A DNA stretch of 23,573 bases from Zychaea mexicana. Its lineage: Eukaryota > Mucoromycota > Mucoromycetes > Mucorales > Lichtheimiaceae. Position 1 is the first letter of the stretch; each line of letters starts with the position of its first letter. This document shows positions 7,918 to 17,895 of the stretch, in pieces. Both the position numbers and the translations under genes were made by a program. The notes beneath the pieces are model-generated. The model ran no database searches. It worked only from the letters and a program-made list of their open reading frames with translations, and had not been told where the DNA came from. The stretch lies in NCBI RefSeq assembly GCF_025766255.1, contig NW_026516914.1, positions 1 through 23,573 of the forward strand, read 5' to 3'.

Positions 7918-10735
7918 ATGGCAAGCAATAGACGTATGGTTGCTTGCTACTGTCGAACGTGCAGCAGGTCAAACCCACGGGGTTATGAGTTGGTGACAAA
8001 TCGAGTACGGCAAAACCACGATGAGCGTGATCACGTTGTACTAAGAGGCGAGACACAGCAGGATGGTATTTTATGAGCTACTTTTCCAAGCATCAGTATA
8101 GTAATAATGATATTTGACTTCGAATATAGTGGCTAGTATGATCGCTCTCTATGAATCCTTGAGCAATAACACGTCCCGATCATCAGTTGGCAATGGCGTA
8201 ACCATGGATAGTACTGGTGAATCCAGTGTTTTGCCACCACCAGCAGGCAATTCTAACGCGGACATGGACGATTATGGTGATGATACGATGGATATTGATG
8301 ATGGCAACCCCCCTTCTCCTATTCATCCTTCGTCTCCGGAGTCCCTTTCACTTCCCTACCCTCGTCCTCAAGGTATGATAAGTTGTTGAGTAGAATTGTT
8401 GATAGATCGACTAATAACGAATTATCTCTGAATGTAGCTGTCAATGCCAACCGCAGAATACCTCTCGACATTGAGGATAACATATTCGAAAACGGTGGTG
8501 ATAGCGATAGTGAGACTGTGGTTGGTGCTCATGCTCGTGTATTGGATGCGGACGACATTGAGTGGGGGTACAGCAACGAGGAAGACGATATAGTCGATTT
8601 AACATGAGGTCGGTTCCCAAAGGACAATTTTGTTATATTTACTTGCATAGTAATACTAATTAAGTGTTTCTTAAAAACAGATATCACTTACCTCGATAAT
8701 TCAGCATCAGAAAGAATGCTACTTCAGCATTATCGACATCCAGTTGCACTCGTCCTCGTTTTCCTTGTCTTGTTCTAGTTGCATTTTTTTTCTGAGCATA
8801 TTTCAGACATAGTTATCGAGTTTTTCTCAGTCCTGCTTGCAGATCTCCTTGGCCCGGATGCCCATATCCCTCGTTCACTTGCTACCCTGCGTAGTATAAC
8901 TGGGTTCTCTGTCTTAACAGACAACATCGTCTTATATGTGTCGTGTTCGCGGTGCCACAGTCTCTACCTGAAACGACCCGACGATTGCCCCACCGAATGC
9001 ACCAATGACGACATTCGATACCAAGGATTGTGCGGCACCAGATTGTTCAAAGCATTAAGGAGTCGCCTATCTCCAGTAAAGGAATTTGCGTACCAGCCCT
9101 TGGCTGCTAGTATACAGAGGCTTTTCAAGTGACCAGGGTTCGAGGCAAAAATTGAACAATGGCGTTCCCGCACACGATATGAAAACAAATTTTTTGACAT
9201 CTATGATGGCGATATGTGGCGTGGTATCCTTGATAGAAGTGGTGCCCCATTCGTTTCTTCATATCGTTCGTTGTTGTTGACGCTTAACGTTGATTAGTAT
9301 GGTCCGTTCATCAATTCTACGTACTCGTGCGGTGCTCTATACGTGACTGTCAACAACTTGCCGCGGTTAGAGCGCTTTAAAACAGGGAATGTAATCCTTG
9401 TTGGTATCATGCCAGGTCCAAGTGAGCCAAATACATCCGATATGGATCATTACCTTCGTCCACTGGTTGATGAATTGTTGGAGTGGTATGATGGAAAAAG
9501 GATCAGCACCTACAGCAATCCAACAGAAGGCGCTCTTGTCCGGGTAGCTTTGCTCAACAATGCATGCGACATCCCTACTGCTCGAAAAACTAGTGGATTC
9601 ACGTCCCATGCAAGCCTCTGTGCTTGCCATAAATGCCTTCGCCAGTTCGCCGTCTTCGAGGATACATCGAGTATAAACTACTCTGGTTTCGAAGTCGATG
9701 ATTGGGAGCTACGCACGAAGGAAGGCAATTTGGGTGATGCCACTCGATGGAAATATGCTGTTACTATGGCTGCTCGGCGACAGATCGAACGTGAAACTGG
9801 GACGAGATGGTCAGAGCTTCATCGCCTACGCTACTTTGATCCCGTTCGTTGTACTATTATCGACCCAATGCATAATTTGCTCCTTGGTACCGCTAAACGT
9901 ATGACAAAACTTTGGATCGAAGATGCGCATCTGACGAATCGAGATCTGAAGGAAACGCAAACGTAAGTTTTAGTAGCAGTTCTTTATTGTGTTTGTTGCT
10001 ATCGTTGTTAATAGATGGATGTCATGATTTTGTTCTGTGGATGACCGTATACCTAGACTGGCTGATGGTATTGTCCTCCCACCCGACTATGTTTCCTTGA
10101 AGCGTAAGATCGAAAGTGGTTTTTCGTTCATGACTGCTGATGATTGGAAGTCATGGTGCCTAGTGTATTCACCTTTTGTGCTGCAGGGACACCTCGAAGA
10201 TCGTTTGCTTCAGAATTGGCCACTTTTTGTCAACATATGCCGTTTACTAGTAAAGCCATCGATTACTAAGAGCGAGGTCGATTTGGCACATGCAAATTTG
10301 CTGAATTTTTGTACTGGTGTTGAAGACTGGTATGGCGCAGAAGCAGTAACACCAAACATGCACTTACATATGCATCTGGATATGACGATCCTTGATTTCG
10401 GCCGCTTGTACGGATTCCGGCTCTTCAGCTTTGAGAGATACAACGGGTATCTGAAAGAGATCGATACAAACCAGAAGGAGTCTTTCGAAGTGACTTTCTT
10501 GAAACGGTTTCTGCAAAAGACTGGTGGTCGTGATTTTCTTCGCTGGTTTGAAGGTCGATTCCAAGACCGTCCACATCATTTTGAATATTTAACTCGTTTC
10601 CTTGATTATATTCAGCCCATCTAGCAAACTTCTGACGTTGACCCACTTCGATTTGACATTCATGGGTTCTACTTATGGTCAACGGGCACAGAAGAAGCGA
10701 CTAGATCTGAGCCATTACCCCCAACACTGGGCAGG
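7918..10735 (+). pseudogene. Tnp2-type (CACTA/EnSpm-like) transposase, disrupted by stops
   Basis: Exons are 7918-8065, 8130-8372, 8438-8608, 8681-9962 and about 10036 onward. The first three introns (64, 65 and 72 bp) are GT-AG with kept frame; the last has a good donor (GTAAGT at 9963) but no proper AG acceptor where the frame resumes. Exon 1 starts MASNRRMVACYCRTCS, a Cys-rich N-terminus; exons 2-3 are acidic and Ser/Pro-rich. Exon 4 holds a CxxC cluster (8950-9040), DxYGPF (about 9292), NNLPR, GIMPGPSEPN, YLRPLVDEL and IDPMHNLLLG (about 9862), all typical of Tnp2 cores. Exon 5 continues with TADDWKSWCLVYSPF. In-frame stops are at 8605, 8776, 9130, 9295 and 10622. Beyond the last one, DIHGFYLWSTGTE still reads as protein, so the annotated end is not the real C-terminus. 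The product would be a DDE transposase. No TIRs were found. Confidence 0.85.
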
Positions 10736-10756
10736 AGGGGTAATATAAAGGGGCAA

Positions 10757-10871
10757 AAAACAGCTGAATATAAGCTGAATATACTGCTTGTCATCCAAAT
10801 ATAAAGCTATTTTATAACCGTTTTATAGTTCCTGCAAAAGGCAGCTTTTTTATCACATATTCAGCTGTTTT
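10757..10871. repeat. MITE-like short inverted-repeat element
   Basis: AAAACAGCTGAATAT at 10757-10771 is matched perfectly by its reverse complement at 10857-10871, bracketing about 85 bp of AT-rich non-coding sequence. The CAGCTGAATAT core and CAACAGCT recur nearby. The layout suits a MITE or a stem-loop near the truncated end of the Tnp2 gene. No target duplication was recognised. Confidence 0.45.
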
Positions 10872-12099
10872 CAACAGCTTTATAGTTGGTTTCCAATTTT
10901 GATAATAGGTAGTGCATATGCATAGAAGGGATCCCCCAATTGCTTTACATACGGACTGGGTACTGAAGCTTCATCGTACATACAGAGGTCTGCATAGCAT
11001 ATTTTAGCGCGATCGATTTTGGGCGTATACTAAATAGATGAAATAATCGCAGCAGGTTTTGACTATTGTATAGCAGTGATGATTATCATAGTATGGTCAT
11101 ATACAACCGAATTTATTTATTCCATTATTAAAGTCTCGGAAAACATTTACAGAGCAATAAAAAGCATTAAAGCGGTGGTAGAGAATAAGTGCGAAGGGTG
11201 AAAGGAGTCTTCTATGTATATGTGTGTGAATGTGGTGCATAAAATCTCTAGATGGTAATGGGGCAAAGGCAAAAAGGTGAATCATGCTGTGTGTGCTAAT
11301 GAGTCCGCGATTCACTTAAGAAGAATGAAGGTAACCTGTACTGCAGCTAGACAGAAGTAAAATCATGGGTAGCTTTACGGTACCTGAAAAGTTCCGCTTG
11401 GACGGTGCCAACAGCGATCGGACAGTGGGCAACATGCATGCAGCAGTGCAAATGGGGATCTACGCAGATGTCCAGGATGGAAGACCATGCAAAGTACAAA
11501 CAAGCTATGAATGAGGAAAGAAGGCTTTTAGTGAAAGAAAAACTGTAGAAAGAAAGTATGTAAACATTACAAAGGGAATACTTACAAGCTTCAACTCGTG
11601 TGGATCATGCGTATGATCTTGGATAGGAAAACCGGTCGAATCATGAGCTACATGTACACACGAAATAAAATATCCTTAATAAAAGCTGCAGAGCCTTAGA
11701 GTAGTTGAAGAGCGATAAAAGTAAAGAGTGCCTTACAAACTTACGGTATTGGGTCCTTGAGAGAATAGAGTATCGTAGCAGCCAGGAAAGAAGAGAAAAG
11801 GAAGAGAAAGAAACAGAAAGAAAGGCGTAAAATACGAAGGAACGATCGATGCGAAATTTAACTAACCTGCAATACTGTTAAAGTCATGCTGACCATACAT
11901 TAAAAGAGTACCAAAAAAAACCAGATCCCCCACAATAAAATGATCCCGTATAGATCCAGGTACTTGCATTTTATCAAACCACTTTTTTCCAATACTTCTT
12001 GTGCCTACACGATAAAATAACAAAACGAACGTAAATTATAATAACCACTGCAGCTGTTAGTTAATGTTGTATATTGAGAGATGATAATACTGTATAGAT
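10872..12099. other. Mostly non-coding; contains a GC-rich island at 11385-11510
   Basis: Most of this stretch is AT-rich or purine-rich (for example GAAGAGAAAAGGAAGAGAAA near 11790) with no recognised gene. The exception is 11385-11510, which is visibly richer in G and C. On the plus strand it lies in a 49-codon frame starting ATG at 11365 and ending TGA at 11512-11514. The minus strand also has open frames there with Cys and His residues and a GT donor at its end (near 11383). It may be an exon remnant, but the strand and family are unclear. Confidence 0.45.
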
Positions 12100-12102
12100 G
12101 CC

Positions 12103-12417
12103 TACTGTAAGCGATCTCCAAGCCCAGTGACAACGGCGCATGGCGCAGCGTGAAAATGATGCCCAACAGCAGAACAGTGTCCTGGATCGGCAGCAGCAAC
12201 AACAACAGCATAACGTGCTCTTGGATACTGTCCGTAATTTGCAGGCCGAGAACCAGGCACTGCACGAAAAGGTCGATAGAATTGGCCAAACAGTTGCCAA
12301 TATGGCATATCGTACTGCTACAGTTGGTAGTGGGGCCCTCGGTGAAGGTCAAGGTGGTGGCGTTGGCGTTGGCCGTCAAGCTGAAGCGCGTGGTCGTCGT
12401 GTTCCACTTGTCTCTGT
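12103..12417 (+). pseudogene. Orphan exon encoding Gln-rich coiled coil and Gly-rich linker
   Basis: From the ATG at 12140 the frame reads AQRENDAQQQ, a run of six Gln, then LLDTVRNLQAENQALHEKVD with heptad-like Leu spacing. A Gly/Val-rich segment (GEGQGGGVGVGR) and a basic end follow. The exon closes with a good donor, TCT|GTAAGT at 12418. Upstream in frame the coding feel continues across one TGA (12137-12139) to a possible acceptor near 12112, so the ATG may be internal. No downstream exon is visible. The layout is that of an N-terminal oligomerisation region of a transcription-factor-like or recombinase-like protein. I do not recognise the family. Confidence 0.5.
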
Positions 12418-12885
12418 AAGTGCCATACTAGAGAACAGAGAGACATTTGTAAAAAAAAATGCCAGCAAATGAACATCCCTTGAATAAGATACCTTTTTTT
12501 TTGTAAGCGTCCTGCTTTAATATATATTAAAAAAATGGGCAGCAAGCAAGTGTGCTATAGAAGCACAAAAAAAAGTAAAAAGAAGAGGAGCCGGTTCTCC
12601 TGCTATTTTGCTGTCTTGCTCATCACGTTCTGGTAATTTGATTGGCTAAATCCCGGGATCAGGCTGGGGTCATTCGTCGCCACTTGAATTGAAATGTTGG
12701 GGTCATCGGGGTCACTAATTCTCGCTGTGGCGACTTCGTCGCCACGCCGAAAATGATTCTAGGACTGCACTAAGACCATATCGTTTTCATGATATTGATA
12801 AAGATCGGTTTTAATCTAAATGTTATGCAATCATATGTCAACACCTTTTCTCGAGTATAAAATCTCTGTTTTTCTCACAACATAC
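12418..12885. other. Non-coding stretch with hairpin
   Basis: No protein-like frame. It contains GGGGTCA repeats (12666, 12704 and 12713 regions) and the hairpin listed separately. It also contains what would be the intron following the MULE-3 exon, read on the minus strand. Confidence 0.5.
12727..12745. repeat. Perfect GC-rich hairpin
   Basis: GTGGCGAC-TTC-GTCGCCAC: an 8-bp stem with a 3-base loop in an otherwise AT-rich area. The right half plus loop (TTCGTCGCCAC) is repeated at 12673-12683. It could be a transposon end, a recombination site or a structured RNA; nothing distinguishes these. Confidence 0.7.
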
Positions 12886-13473
12886 CTTGCTCAACATATT
12901 GTAGACGTCCTTATAATTGACATTTCTTTGACCTTGTTCCTACAAAGCATTAATTTGACGTAGAACTGACACATAAATGTCGCGGTAATTACGTCCCTCG
13001 TGCAATTGGACGTGGATATTCTCGACGTTTGCTCGTGTCAGTGGGAGAGTGCGCACATCGTCGTGATCACCAGGGACGTGATTGGTGTGGGCGCTCAACA
13101 GTTCAATGTCACAAACGTCTTGCGACATGCGCCAAATTGGCACCTTCAGACGACCAGCACATCCGCACTTTTTGCTGTCCTTTTGCGCTAATCGTTGGGT
13201 ATGCTTGGGAGTATATGTACCAGTGCGATGGCAGTAAAATGACTCACTGTAAAACACATGGCTGCCACCTTCACCTAAGTTTTTACGCTTACCAACCCAA
13301 CTGTAATCACATGATGCCGAGATGATCTCCAAACATCTTTTCCATTCGGCAGCAGGGACATGCACTTTTTGTTGCAATGGTAGAGCAAGGATGCCAGGTA
13401 CAGTCGAATGTACCAGAGCGAAGCGAATATTTTCAACGGTATATACGGGGTGTTGAGGTTGTTGAGGGTTCAT
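12886..13473 (-). pseudogene. MULE-3 transposase, N-terminal exon only
   Basis: Starting at the ATG 13471-13473 (MNPQQPQHPVYTVEN) the frame gives a FAR1-like DNA-binding module: FYCHRTGTY, then SKKCGCAGRLKV, then HTNHVPGD. A helical part follows (ENIHVQLHEGRNYRDIYVSVL). The set Cys-His, CGC and H-x3-H matches the N-terminal zinc-binding region of MULE transposases. A TAG at 12940-12942 breaks the frame, but 18 more in-frame codons follow to AAG|GTATGT, a good donor at 12885. No MULE core or SWIM exon is found beyond it, so the rest was deleted or displaced. An upstream ATG at 13536 is in frame but adds a hydrophobic stretch untypical for the family, so I prefer 13473. Confidence 0.75.
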
Positions 13474-13867
13474 GGTGAAAGAAGTGTCAAGAACAAGATA
13501 AACAGTGTACAAACATACTTTTCCCAGACAAGCCATTATTTATCCTTCTTTTCCAGCATGTCTCTTATCCAACGTTCCATTATCCATATGCCTAATATCC
13601 ATCAATGATGCTTTTTTATGTAGCCAACCAAAACATCATAACACATTGTTTTTGACGCAGCACTTTATTTTTTTAAGTACTCTCAATATATGATAAAAAA
13701 AGCCCTCGTTATATACGTTTTCTCCAGCTCCATCCACCAATATGATATAGCTGCATATACTTCCTTATCCATCACAACTGCTGGTATCTGTGTTATGGAA
13801 TACAAAAGGCAGAGACCATACCAGAGATAGGGGGATATCCAACTCCAATTAGATATTAGATAATACT
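13474..13867. other. AT-rich stretch, nothing recognised
   Basis: Upstream side of MULE-3 and left flank of the DDE_4-chromodomain element. No terminal repeat or gene could be supported. Confidence 0.5.
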
Positions 13868-13885
13868 ATTGGCTGTAAGAAATCT

Positions 13886-15723
13886 ATTGGCTGTAAAAAT
13901 CCAAATTGTACAAAAAATTGAATTTTGTGTATATATAAAAATAATTGGTAAGAAAGGAATGCCAGGTATAAACTCACATTATGTTATATACCAGTTGAAG
14001 AAAATATTGTAAATAGTAGAGTATGCAATTTTATAATATACCAAGATTATGCTTATTGATATATTCCTTCAATAAATCCTTTTGATTAAATTTATCAATT
14101 AATAACCAACTGTTATCATCAGCACTATATCCAACCCATTTTACCTCAAACAAATATGTACCATTTTCATTTTTATGCCTAATAATCTCTTCTATTTCAT
14201 ATGATGCCATTGCTTGTTGTTTCCCTTTATTTCGCTTTCTTTTTTTACTACGCTCATTAAATCTTGGAACATCATCATTATCACTATTACTCTGATTTGA
14301 ATTATTAGCAGATTCATTATCAATAATCATTTCTTCATTCGATATAGGCATATTAAGCAGGTCATTTTGTAATCTAATCATTTTATCTAGTTTATCTTTA
14401 TTTTGTTTATCATTGCTGACCACTATATCAATTAGTTTATGCTCTACTGGAAAATTAAAATCATTACTGTGCCATAGTTTATGGTGTGGTAAAATAGAAA
14501 TATTGAACATTTCTACAAATTTTGTAATATTTTTTAATAAACAAGCTACACGAAATTGCAGATTATAGTATTTTATGTTATCCATTTTAACAACTGACTT
14601 GTTATTATTGAATCGGCAGAATTTATTCCCAATTTCTGAAAATTGATTCTCAACTTTTGTCCTAAAACTTCCAAATATCTTATTAAAATGATCCTCAGTA
14701 ATCGTTAAGGGCTCATTTACATTTTTACGTATAGGGTATACAAAATTATCATGACTAAAGTTATATCCTTTTGCATTAGCAAGCTCTGTAAATTGTGTGA
14801 TAAACAAAGTATATCCACCATCAACTGCCATTATGTCATTCTCATGCATATATTTAAATAATTTCATGTTTAAAAACATGCTACCATCTGAGCTATCAGA
14901 ACAAAAGTCACTTTTAGAAGTATAAATAATCATATCATTCATATCACTAACAAATTGGGTATGTATTCTATTCTTCTTAAATTTATAAGAATACATTCTT
15001 TGAAAGTGGTCACTTTCAGTATCTACATAGTTAATTCTTGAATCATAACCATCTAATACAAGTGTTACATGTTTAAATAAGTCAGGATTATACTTTCTAG
15101 CAGATAGAATACGTAATTTGATAGATGAAAACATGTTATTCATTGAATCATTTACTATTTTGTTGATTCATTTGTAGTTGTCCTCATCTATCCAAAACTT
15201 TTTATAAAATGTATGAAATGTGCTATGTGATAAGTATTTTTCAATTTTTCACCACACACTCCAGAGACTAAATGATATAATAAAAACAATCCTTTTTCAA
15301 TTTCAAAGTAAGGTCCGGGATATTCCTTGTTTGTATATAAAACTACTAGAAAATAAAATACAGCAACATAACCTAATTTACGTAATAATTCATCCTTAAT
15401 TTTTTCTATGAATTTAATATGTTTCAAATCAGTTCTATGCTTATATTTATTATGTATAGTAGGCCAATTCTATTCTAGGAATTGGCAATAATTTGCAATA
15501 ATTGAGTTTACTTCATTTGTAATCAGTGGTGTATAGTTTGTTGTATCCATTAGGTCATTCTTTGCGTATATTATGGATTTTCAATTTTTATAATCATTGA
15601 ATACATGATTTTGGTCACATGATGTCATAAAATTGATAAAATATCAAAATGGATGATATAATTTAATATAGCAGCAAGCATTTTATTAGATTTATCAAAA
15701 ACTATTGTAAATTTATAGCCAAT
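13886..15723 (-). mobile_element. DDE_4-chromodomain DNA transposon
   Basis: The transposase gene (15550-14031) is flanked by candidate short TIRs: ATTGGCTGTAAAAAT at 13886-13900 and the reverse complement of ATTGGCTATAAATTT at 15709-15723 (12 of 15 match). The left motif is duplicated in tandem, with another copy starting at 13868 (ATTGGCTGTAAGAAAT). Total length would be about 1.8 kb, typical of a small single-gene element. I cannot see a clear target-site duplication, so the ends are tentative. The whole stretch is clearly more AT-rich than the Tnp2 and MULE genes. Confidence 0.55.
14031..15550 (-). pseudogene. DDE_4 (Harbinger/IS5-like) transposase with C-terminal chromodomain
   Basis: A single exon with a start at ATG 15548-15550 (MDTTNYTPLI). 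The N-terminal helical part reads to 15200, broken by a TAG at 15470-15472. Near 15200 a short A/T run carries a frameshift, and one TGA follows shortly after (YK*INKIVNDS). From 15143 the frame is open to the end. The catalytic core is of DDE_4 type: LVLDGYDSR (first Asp), a middle SDMNDMIIYTSKS strand block, MAVDGGYT (second Asp), and FRTKVENQFSEIGNKFCRF (Glu). A basic linker KKRKRNKGK follows, a plausible nuclear signal. The last 55 or so residues form a chromodomain: YEIEEIIRHK, YLFEVKWVGY, NSWLLIDKFN, LLKEYI. A transposase reading chromatin marks to choose its target is the natural inference. The three lesions make this copy a pseudogene unless they are sequencing errors. Confidence 0.85.
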
Positions 15724-16536
15724 TTGGTACTGCACATCCTATATAGACGTACATGTTGTTGTATGCAAGGAGGAAATCAGTACGTGTAAAAAAAGCAATA
15801 ACACAAGATTCGTTATGAGTATTGTTATAAAAAAGCACCATGCAAAATGTGTATACATGTGAATGCAATAAATCGTCATTGCCATTGTTGGTGTATGTTT
15901 CGCAATTGTGGAAGAAGACACGTCGCAAAGTCGTTGAGTGTTGTGTGTTTGAAAATAAGGCTGTCGTCAAGTGTCGTTTGTAATAACAATGACAATAACA
16001 ATAAAAGAAGCAGAATATTAACGATGTATAAGCACGAAACAACAACTGCCATGTTGCTGACATAATACAAAAGCACTTTTCTTCTTCTTTTTATCTACTT
16101 ACAAAAAATAGTGTTGTAGGATTCCAGGAACGCTGTTCAACTATTGCTGATTCTTAAGCACAATCTATATAAAATCATTTACCTGAATCTTGCTTTTCTT
16201 CTTTTTCAAGCCATTCGGATCATATACTTTTTTTTCCTTTGTTCGTCAAGAGGAACAAAATACTAGTTCAACTTATGCTTGCTGAAATCGTAGCAGTTGA
16301 TTTGCTATAGCGGATGTGTAGAATTAAAAATAAAGATCTTATGCTTTATTTCCTCTCCCACTGTCAGTATCATCTCCCCAATTTTCACTCTTTCATCCCG
16401 CTCAGCCACCACCTCCAATTTATTTCAAATGTAACCTAGAAGAAATAAGGGGATACTTATACACCACTTTTCCTACTGTAGAGAAAGTGTAAAGCACACC
16501 AGATGTCATTGCGCGCGACCTTCAAAAGATGTCTAG
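15724..16536. other. AT-rich stretch upstream of tRNA-Val, nothing recognised
   Basis: Short frames on both strands (for example around 15850-16060) show repeated Asn/Leu codons from AAC/AAT runs but no family resemblance or splice structure. Confidence 0.6.
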
Positions 16537-16610
16537 GATTTCTTGGTGTAGTTGGTTATCACGTCTGTCTAACACACAGACGGTCGGCGGTTCGAGTCCG
16601 CCAGAAATCA
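16537..16610 (+). tRNA. tRNA-Val (anticodon AAC)
   Basis: A full cloverleaf forms. The acceptor GATTTCT pairs with AGAAATC, and the D-arm is GTGTAGTTGGTTATCAC. The anticodon stem TCTGT/ACAGA encloses the loop CTAACAC with anticodon AAC (Val). The T-arm is GGCGGTTCGAGTCCGCC. The discriminator is A at 16610. There is no intron and no mismatch in the stems, so it should be functional. RNA polymerase III internal boxes A (TGGTGTAGTTGG) and B (GGTTCGAGTCC) are intact. Confidence 0.97.
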
Positions 16611-16618
16611 ATATAATC

Positions 16619-16622
16619 TTTT
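16619..16622 (+). terminator. Pol III terminator of tRNA-Val
   Basis: TTTT eight bases after the tRNA 3' end, the usual position and form for an RNA polymerase III stop. Confidence 0.7.
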
Positions 16623-16870
16623 ATAAATTTGTTGTCACCTATTATAGCTATAGTTTTGTCGAGTCGCTTTTTGGCAGGTGAATCCGTAGCCAATGAGAAA
16701 GGATAGGAACAAAGGGTAATCAGAGAATAGAGGGTTGTTAAAAGATACTTTATATTGCTTGTAATCGCGTGGCTATTAATAATCTTTTCCATTAATAAAG
16801 TGCCTTAGCACTTGCCATATGATACAACTATATAATACGATACAATTACGATGCTGTCGAATGCCGCCTT

Positions 16871-17895
16871 CTACTCGTTGTTTGTGTACTTCTGCAAAAT
16901 CGCAATCAATTGTGAAGCGGTGTGGATCAAGGCCTAGGGATGCAAGGGAATAGAACTAAGAAATAAGTGGATTCGATGATTTGTCAGTCGTCAGCATATA
17001 GGACACTTGGACCCCACGACCAGCAATAGGATGGCGCACGACCATTGTATACAGGACTGCTTCGGCATATTGACAAACGTCATGTGTGGCATCCAGTAAG
17101 ATAAACTTAGCAGCAGATCCAAGCAAAAGCTCTTTTTGCCAAGGGGCAACAAACCCAAAAGCAAAGTACTCGGAAGTAAGAAGGGAAGCAGTGTTTGTGT
17201 TCCTGTTATCATTGCTAATCCATACATGATAGCCTTGTGATTGAAAATCATCCAGCCATGCCTTGACAGAAGCAAAGTCATTTTCAGCTTTCGAGCACAA
17301 CTCTTGCCGATATCTGTAATAAACATTATAGACATCGACAGTGTTGATGTATGCTGCTCGACTAGTTCTTAGCATTGCTTGGTATTCACGCTGTAGGTAC
17401 ATTCTGACATCACGAGCATTGTACCCTTTACGCAATTCCTCCAGGATTCGGTTATCAACCTCTGGTGTAATACAAAGGTACTGAACATCCTCAATGCTGC
17501 CAGGAGTATGGCCAATATAGTCTCCGATATAGTCAAAGCAAACGTTTTCTGGATCATCAGCATAGCAGGTCACCCTAAGCTTGGCTGTGCAGCCAACTTG
17601 TTTGGACTTCTTCTGTACAGGGCGACGTTGGACACCATCTTCATCATAATCGTCGTTCTCCAATTGATTAGTACTTGATCTAATAGTAGCTCGATGGCAT
17701 CGGTAACGGATCATCCAAAGTTTTGTCACTTTACGCAGCCTTTTTGGTTCAGGTACATCTATTCTCGCTATATTAGCATCACTCTACCTATGCTATTGTA
17801 TCTTAATATATATTCACCATCACCTGCTGCCGCTGCTTTCTTCTGTTTTCTTTCCTCCTCGTCTTGTTGAGACCACTTGTCTTTATAGACCCAGG
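16871..17895 (-). pseudogene. MULE-2 transposase fragment (N-terminus and start of core)
   Basis: The main open part is 17729-16956 and it extends upstream in frame to about 17770 (DVPEPKRLRKVTKLW). An earlier piece, TWVYKDKWSQQDEE, lies at about 17893-17815 in another frame, so a frameshift or short intron lies between. The DNA-binding part shows YRCHR, KQVGCTAKLRV and a spaced His. Then come a helical region, AFGFVAPWQKELLL, and the MULE core start FILLDATHDVCQ with the first catalytic Asp. Downstream the frame shifts near 16930-16956, after which LDPHRFTIDCDFAEV gives the second catalytic-Asp region. A TAG at 16871-16873 follows and recognisable homology fades by about 16800. The third catalytic residue and the SWIM finger are missing. 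At the 5' end the gene abuts a gypsy LTR at 17896, suggesting the retrotransposon landed in it. Confidence 0.8.

Noticed and set aside
7750..10750. CACTA-type terminal repeats for the Tnp2 gene
   Set aside because: CCCCT-ATTAT-like pieces near 7808 and 10738 are too short and too different to call a pair.
12005..12379. Minus-strand frames opposite the coiled-coil exon
   Set aside because: They are antisense shadows made of Cys/Leu runs from the CAG repeats; the plus strand has the splice donor and heptads.
15713..16076. Overlapping frames on both strands upstream of tRNA-Val
   Set aside because: Composed of AAC/AAT-derived repeats without homology, splice sites or conserved motifs.
16559..16792. 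77-residue minus-strand frame over the tRNA gene
   Set aside because: It runs through the tRNA-Val sequence and ends in it; no protein likeness.
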